Assembly: GCA_963803545.1 (NCBI GenBank)
Contig: CAWDMX010000004.1
Span: 248,001-312,000 of the forward strand
Direction: 5' to 3'
Length of the DNA: 64,000 bases
Origin: Legionella_C sp963803545
GTDB lineage: Bacteria; Pseudomonadota; Gammaproteobacteria; Legionellales; Legionellaceae
A program made the position numbers and the translations under genes. Below are positions 62,150 through 64,000 of this stretch, piece by piece; the stretch's first letter is position 1; every line of letters starts with the position of its first letter. A model generated the notes under the pieces. That model had not been told where the DNA came from and ran no database searches. It saw only the letters and a program-made list of their open reading frames with translations.

Positions 62150-62917
62150 ATGTTGTTATGTCTTGATGTAGGCAACTCCCATATTTACGGCGGTATTATT
62201 GCAAACAATGCAATTGTGCTGCGTTTTCGTCAGACCTCTAAAATTAGCACTTCTGATGAGCTTGGAATTTTTTTAAAGATGGTGCTGCGTGAAAATAATT
62301 TTTCATCAGAACTAATTACTAAAATTGCTATCTGCTCTGTGGTTCCACAGCTTGATTATTCATTGAGGGCGGCTTGTTTGAAGTATTTTTCTAAAGAGCC
62401 CTTCATTGTAAGTGAACAAATAAATACCGGACTAGGCTTTCATTACCGACAAGCTTCAGAAATTGGAGCGGATAGAATTGCTAACGCAATTGCCGCAGTT
62501 GAAACTTTTCCAAACACCAACCTTATTATTATTGATTTTGGTACCGCAACTACTTTTTGCGTAATAACCGCTGAAAAAGATTATTGCGGTGGTGCAATTT
62601 TACCAGGTATTCGTTTATCCGTTGATGCTCTAGCTAATAATACGGCAAAGCTCCCGACTGTTGAAATACTAAAGCCTGAAAACACGGTTGGTAAATCAAC
62701 TATTGAGGGAATTCAATCGGGTATTTATTTCGGAGCTATTGGAGCTTGTAGAGAAATTATTGCAAATATTAAGCAGGAAAAGTTTCTTAATCAGCACTGT
62801 ACGGTGCTTGCAACCGGTGGATTTGCTCCATTGTTTGAACATTGCGCTATATACGATCACCTTATGCTTGATTTGGTTTTGTTAGGCATTAATATCGCGG
62901 TACAAAAAAATGGATAG
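62150..62917 (+). CDS. coaX: Type III pantothenate kinase
   Basis: Catalyses the first step of CoA synthesis with an ASKHA fold, insensitive to CoA feedback. It has 255 aa. The start is ATG 62150 (LLCLDVGNSHIYGG); an in-frame GTG lies 9 bases earlier. The phosphate-binding DVGNSHIYGG, the EIGADRIANAI block, IIDFGTATTF and GGAILPGI are diagnostic. It is close to the Legionella CoaX as I recall it. Confidence 0.95.
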   Translation: MLLCLDVGNSHIYGGIIANNAIVLRFRQTSKISTSDELGIFLKMVLRENNFSSELITKIAICSVVPQLDYSLRAACLKYFSKEPFIVSEQINTGLGFHYRQASEIGADRIANAIAAVETFPNTNLIIIDFGTATTFCVITAEKDYCGGAILPGIRLSVDALANNTAKLPTVEILKPENTVGKSTIEGIQSGIYFGAIGACREIIANIKQEKFLNQHCTVLATGGFAPLFEHCAIYDHLMLDLVLLGINIAVQKNG

Positions 62918-63137
62918 CGTAAACAAACCCTGCATACGATAATTAACACCTTTTTATACCAGAAGCCCTCTTTTTACCATTTCAAGTTGTTCATACCGAA
63001 CCAAATCCGCGCGCATGCCCGCATGATCCTGCATTGTTAACCGTTAAAATTTTTGTCCAAAGGACTTTCGGGCAAAGCTTCTGTACGAGCTTGGATACTT
63101 GTAAACGCTTAAAAAATAATAATTTTACGCATTTTAG
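62918..63137. other. Non-coding spacer between coaX and the mraZ promoter
   Basis: About 220 bases with no credible ORF. Small imperfect inverted repeats such as GTCC-AAA-GGAC occur near 63056-63066. No RNA gene or terminator with a T-run is evident. Confidence 0.5.
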
Positions 63138-63167
63138 TTGACGATTCTGTAATTTTACTCCTATAGT
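63138..63167 (+). promoter_or_regulatory. mraZ (dcw cluster) promoter
   Basis: TTGACG (63138-63143), an 18-base spacer and TATAGT (63162-63167). The predicted start near 63174 lies just before the MraZ-box repeats. Confidence 0.7.
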
Positions 63168-63175
63168 GTAATAAA

Positions 63176-63211
63176 GTGGGTTAAAATATTAAAAAAGTGG
63201 AGAATTGTGGG
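63176..63211 (+). promoter_or_regulatory. Candidate MraZ operator boxes
   Basis: Three GTGG(G/A) repeats: GTGGG at 63176-63180, GTGGA at 63197-63201 and GTGGG at 63207-63211. The last two are exactly 10 bases apart, as in the TGGGN direct repeats bound by MraZ in E. coli; the first is 21 bases further upstream. They lie between the promoter and mraZ, fitting autorepression. Confidence 0.65.
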
Positions 63212-63242
63212 TTGATTAATTTCATCCCGCGTTGATATAATT

Positions 63243-63686
63243 ATGTTCAGAGGAATTAACGCAGTTACTGTTGATGCTAAAGGTCGCTTAGCGGTGCCAA
63301 CCCGCTATCGAGAATCCTTGTGCGCTTCGATTGTAATCACGATTGACCCTGAGGATTCTTGTCTCCTGTTATACCAAACACCGGAATGGCTGAAGATTGA
63401 AGAGAAGTTACAAAACTTGCCAAGTTTTAATACGGTGGCTAGAAAGATGCAGCGCTTGTTAATAGGGCATGCAACTGAAATGGAGTTGGATAGTGCAGGG
63501 AGGCTACTTGTTCCACCACAGCTTCGAAAGTATGCGCAACTAGAAAAGGCTGCATTATTGGTTGGTCAAAGTAATAAGTTTGAAATATGGGATGAAGCAT
63601 TATGGCATCAAAGACGAGAGGAATGGCTGGTTGGTGAGGGTTCACCACTTGATGGGTTGCCAGAATTAAGTACGTTCTCTTTGTAG
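63243..63686 (+). CDS. mraZ: Transcriptional regulator MraZ
   Basis: The first gene of the dcw cluster; a ring-forming AbrB-type DNA-binding protein that represses its own operon. It has 147 aa with two SpoVT/AbrB-like repeats: AVTVDAKGRLAVPTRYR (about 6-22) and TEMELDSAGRLLVPPQLR (about 78-95). The ribosome site is weak. A 157-base gap to rsmH follows, longer than in most relatives. Confidence 0.97.
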   Translation: MFRGINAVTVDAKGRLAVPTRYRESLCASIVITIDPEDSCLLLYQTPEWLKIEEKLQNLPSFNTVARKMQRLLIGHATEMELDSAGRLLVPPQLRKYAQLEKAALLVGQSNKFEIWDEALWHQRREEWLVGEGSPLDGLPELSTFSL

Positions 63687-63733
63687 GTAACAGTTTTTCG
63701 CTAATTAAATAATTAATCGTTGTTAAATTAGTT

Positions 63734-63770
63734 TTACGAAAATTGTTGGTTCTAAAAGTTTCGTAATTTT
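63734..63770 (+). terminator. Weak attenuator-like hairpin between mraZ and rsmH
   Basis: Arms TTACGAAA (63734-63741) and TTTCGTAA (63759-63766) with a 17-base loop are followed by TTTT. The stem is AT-rich and would be weak. Confidence 0.35.
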
Positions 63771-63824
63771 AATAAAATTATTAATTATTTACAGCTGTTT
63801 TCGAAAAACACGGAGGTTTATCGG

Positions 63825-63875
63825 ATGAAAAACTTGGGAATTTATGATGACACATCAATCGGTATTACTGCTTGA
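63825..63875 (+). CDS. Possible 16-codon leader ORF overlapping the rsmH start
   Basis: ATG 63825 follows a strong Shine-Dalgarno (CGGAGG at 63811-63816) at good spacing and opens MKNLGIYDDTSIGITA, then TGA. It runs in a different frame across the rsmH start codons. Ribosomes loading at this strong site could re-initiate on rsmH. It may also be a chance ORF. Confidence 0.35.
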   Translation: MKNLGIYDDTSIGITA

Positions 63876-64000
63876 AGCTATTGCTAGTTTAAATATTAAA
63901 GACAATGGAATCTACATTGACGGAACCTTTGGTCGCGGAGGTCACAGCCAAGCTATTCTAGATAAACTAACAACCAGCGGTCGTTTGATAGCTATAGATA
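63847..64000 (+). CDS. rsmH: 16S rRNA (cytosine1402-N4)-methyltransferase RsmH, N-terminal part (runs off window)
   Basis: The start of RsmH (MraW), which methylates C1402 of 16S rRNA. THQSVLLLEAIASL and the SAM motif YIDGTFGRGGHSQAIL are characteristic, followed by GRLIAID at the window edge. ATG codons at 63844 and 63847 are both possible; GGGA at 63836-63839 is better spaced for the second. The gene is incomplete here. Confidence 0.93.
   Translation, partial: MTHQSVLLLEAIASLNIKDNGIYIDGTFGRGGHSQAILDKLTTSGRLIAID

Overview
The window looks like a chromosomal segment of a gammaproteobacterium, most likely from or near the order Legionellales. The gammaproteobacterial signature comes from two-subunit GlyQ/GlyS, RsmJ, RlmJ, Mpl, PmbA, LolA, a BarA-type hybrid kinase, Fis and YciB. 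The Legionellales leaning rests on resemblance recalled from family knowledge: a Com1/DsbA2-like periplasmic thiol protein, a CoaX that reads very like the Legionella protein, a PPi-type phosphofructokinase, and a large ankyrin-repeat protein. No phage, transposon, integron or CRISPR array was seen. The base composition is moderately AT-rich throughout.

Layout. 1-5.2 kb: end of uvrD, a DsbA-like protein, glyQS, rsmJ. 5.2-8.9 kb: a PhoD-like phosphatase, a tRNA cluster (Ala-GGC, Glu-TTC twice) and gltX. 8.9-13 kb: barA-like sensor kinase followed by PPi-dependent phosphofructokinase. 13-15.1 kb: a bufferin (MNIO RiPP metallophore) operon bufA-bufB-bufC read leftward, with a hairpin terminator behind bufA. 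15.3-25.3 kb: one long leftward operon for leucine/isovalerate breakdown and acetoacetate use (liuA, thiolase, a small membrane protein, liuB, liuC, liuD, mvaB, aacS). 25.4-30.7 kb: a methyltransferase-like fragment, pyrD, then msbA-lpxK and an unassigned exported protein. 30.8-34.2 kb: a 1138-residue protein fusing a RelE-like N-terminus, an SF1 (UvrD-like) helicase and C-terminal ankyrin repeats, flanked by 570 bp of AT-rich non-coding DNA. 34.7-41 kb: a QseBC/PmrAB-like two-component system, yciB, mltD, gloB, rlmJ and a small ORF. 41.2-47.6 kb: valS, a phosphodiester glycosidase, pmbA, infA, trxB. 47.7-57.2 kb: ftsK, lolA, an NtrC-type regulator, mpl, clpB, sppA. 57.3-61.6 kb: suhB, trmJ, a frameshifted iscS, a cysteine-poor IscU-like protein, iscA, fis. 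61.7-64 kb: RNase P RNA, coaX, and the start of the division/cell-wall (dcw) cluster (mraZ, rsmH).

How the parts work together. The liu operon would take isovaleryl-CoA through 3-methylcrotonyl-CoA, 3-methylglutaconyl-CoA and HMG-CoA to acetyl-CoA and acetoacetate; AacS and the thiolase then convert acetoacetate to acetyl-CoA. BufB and BufC would modify cysteines in the exported BufA peptide. MsbA and LpxK make and export lipid A.

Most notable points are the helicase-ankyrin fusion, the apparent single-base frameshift in iscS next to an IscU-like protein that has lost most cluster ligands, the bufferin operon with a hexanucleotide repeat in the precursor gene, the unassigned gene coupled to lpxK, and a short SD-led ORF overlapping the rsmH start. 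All calls come from reading the sequence and from family knowledge; no database search was run.
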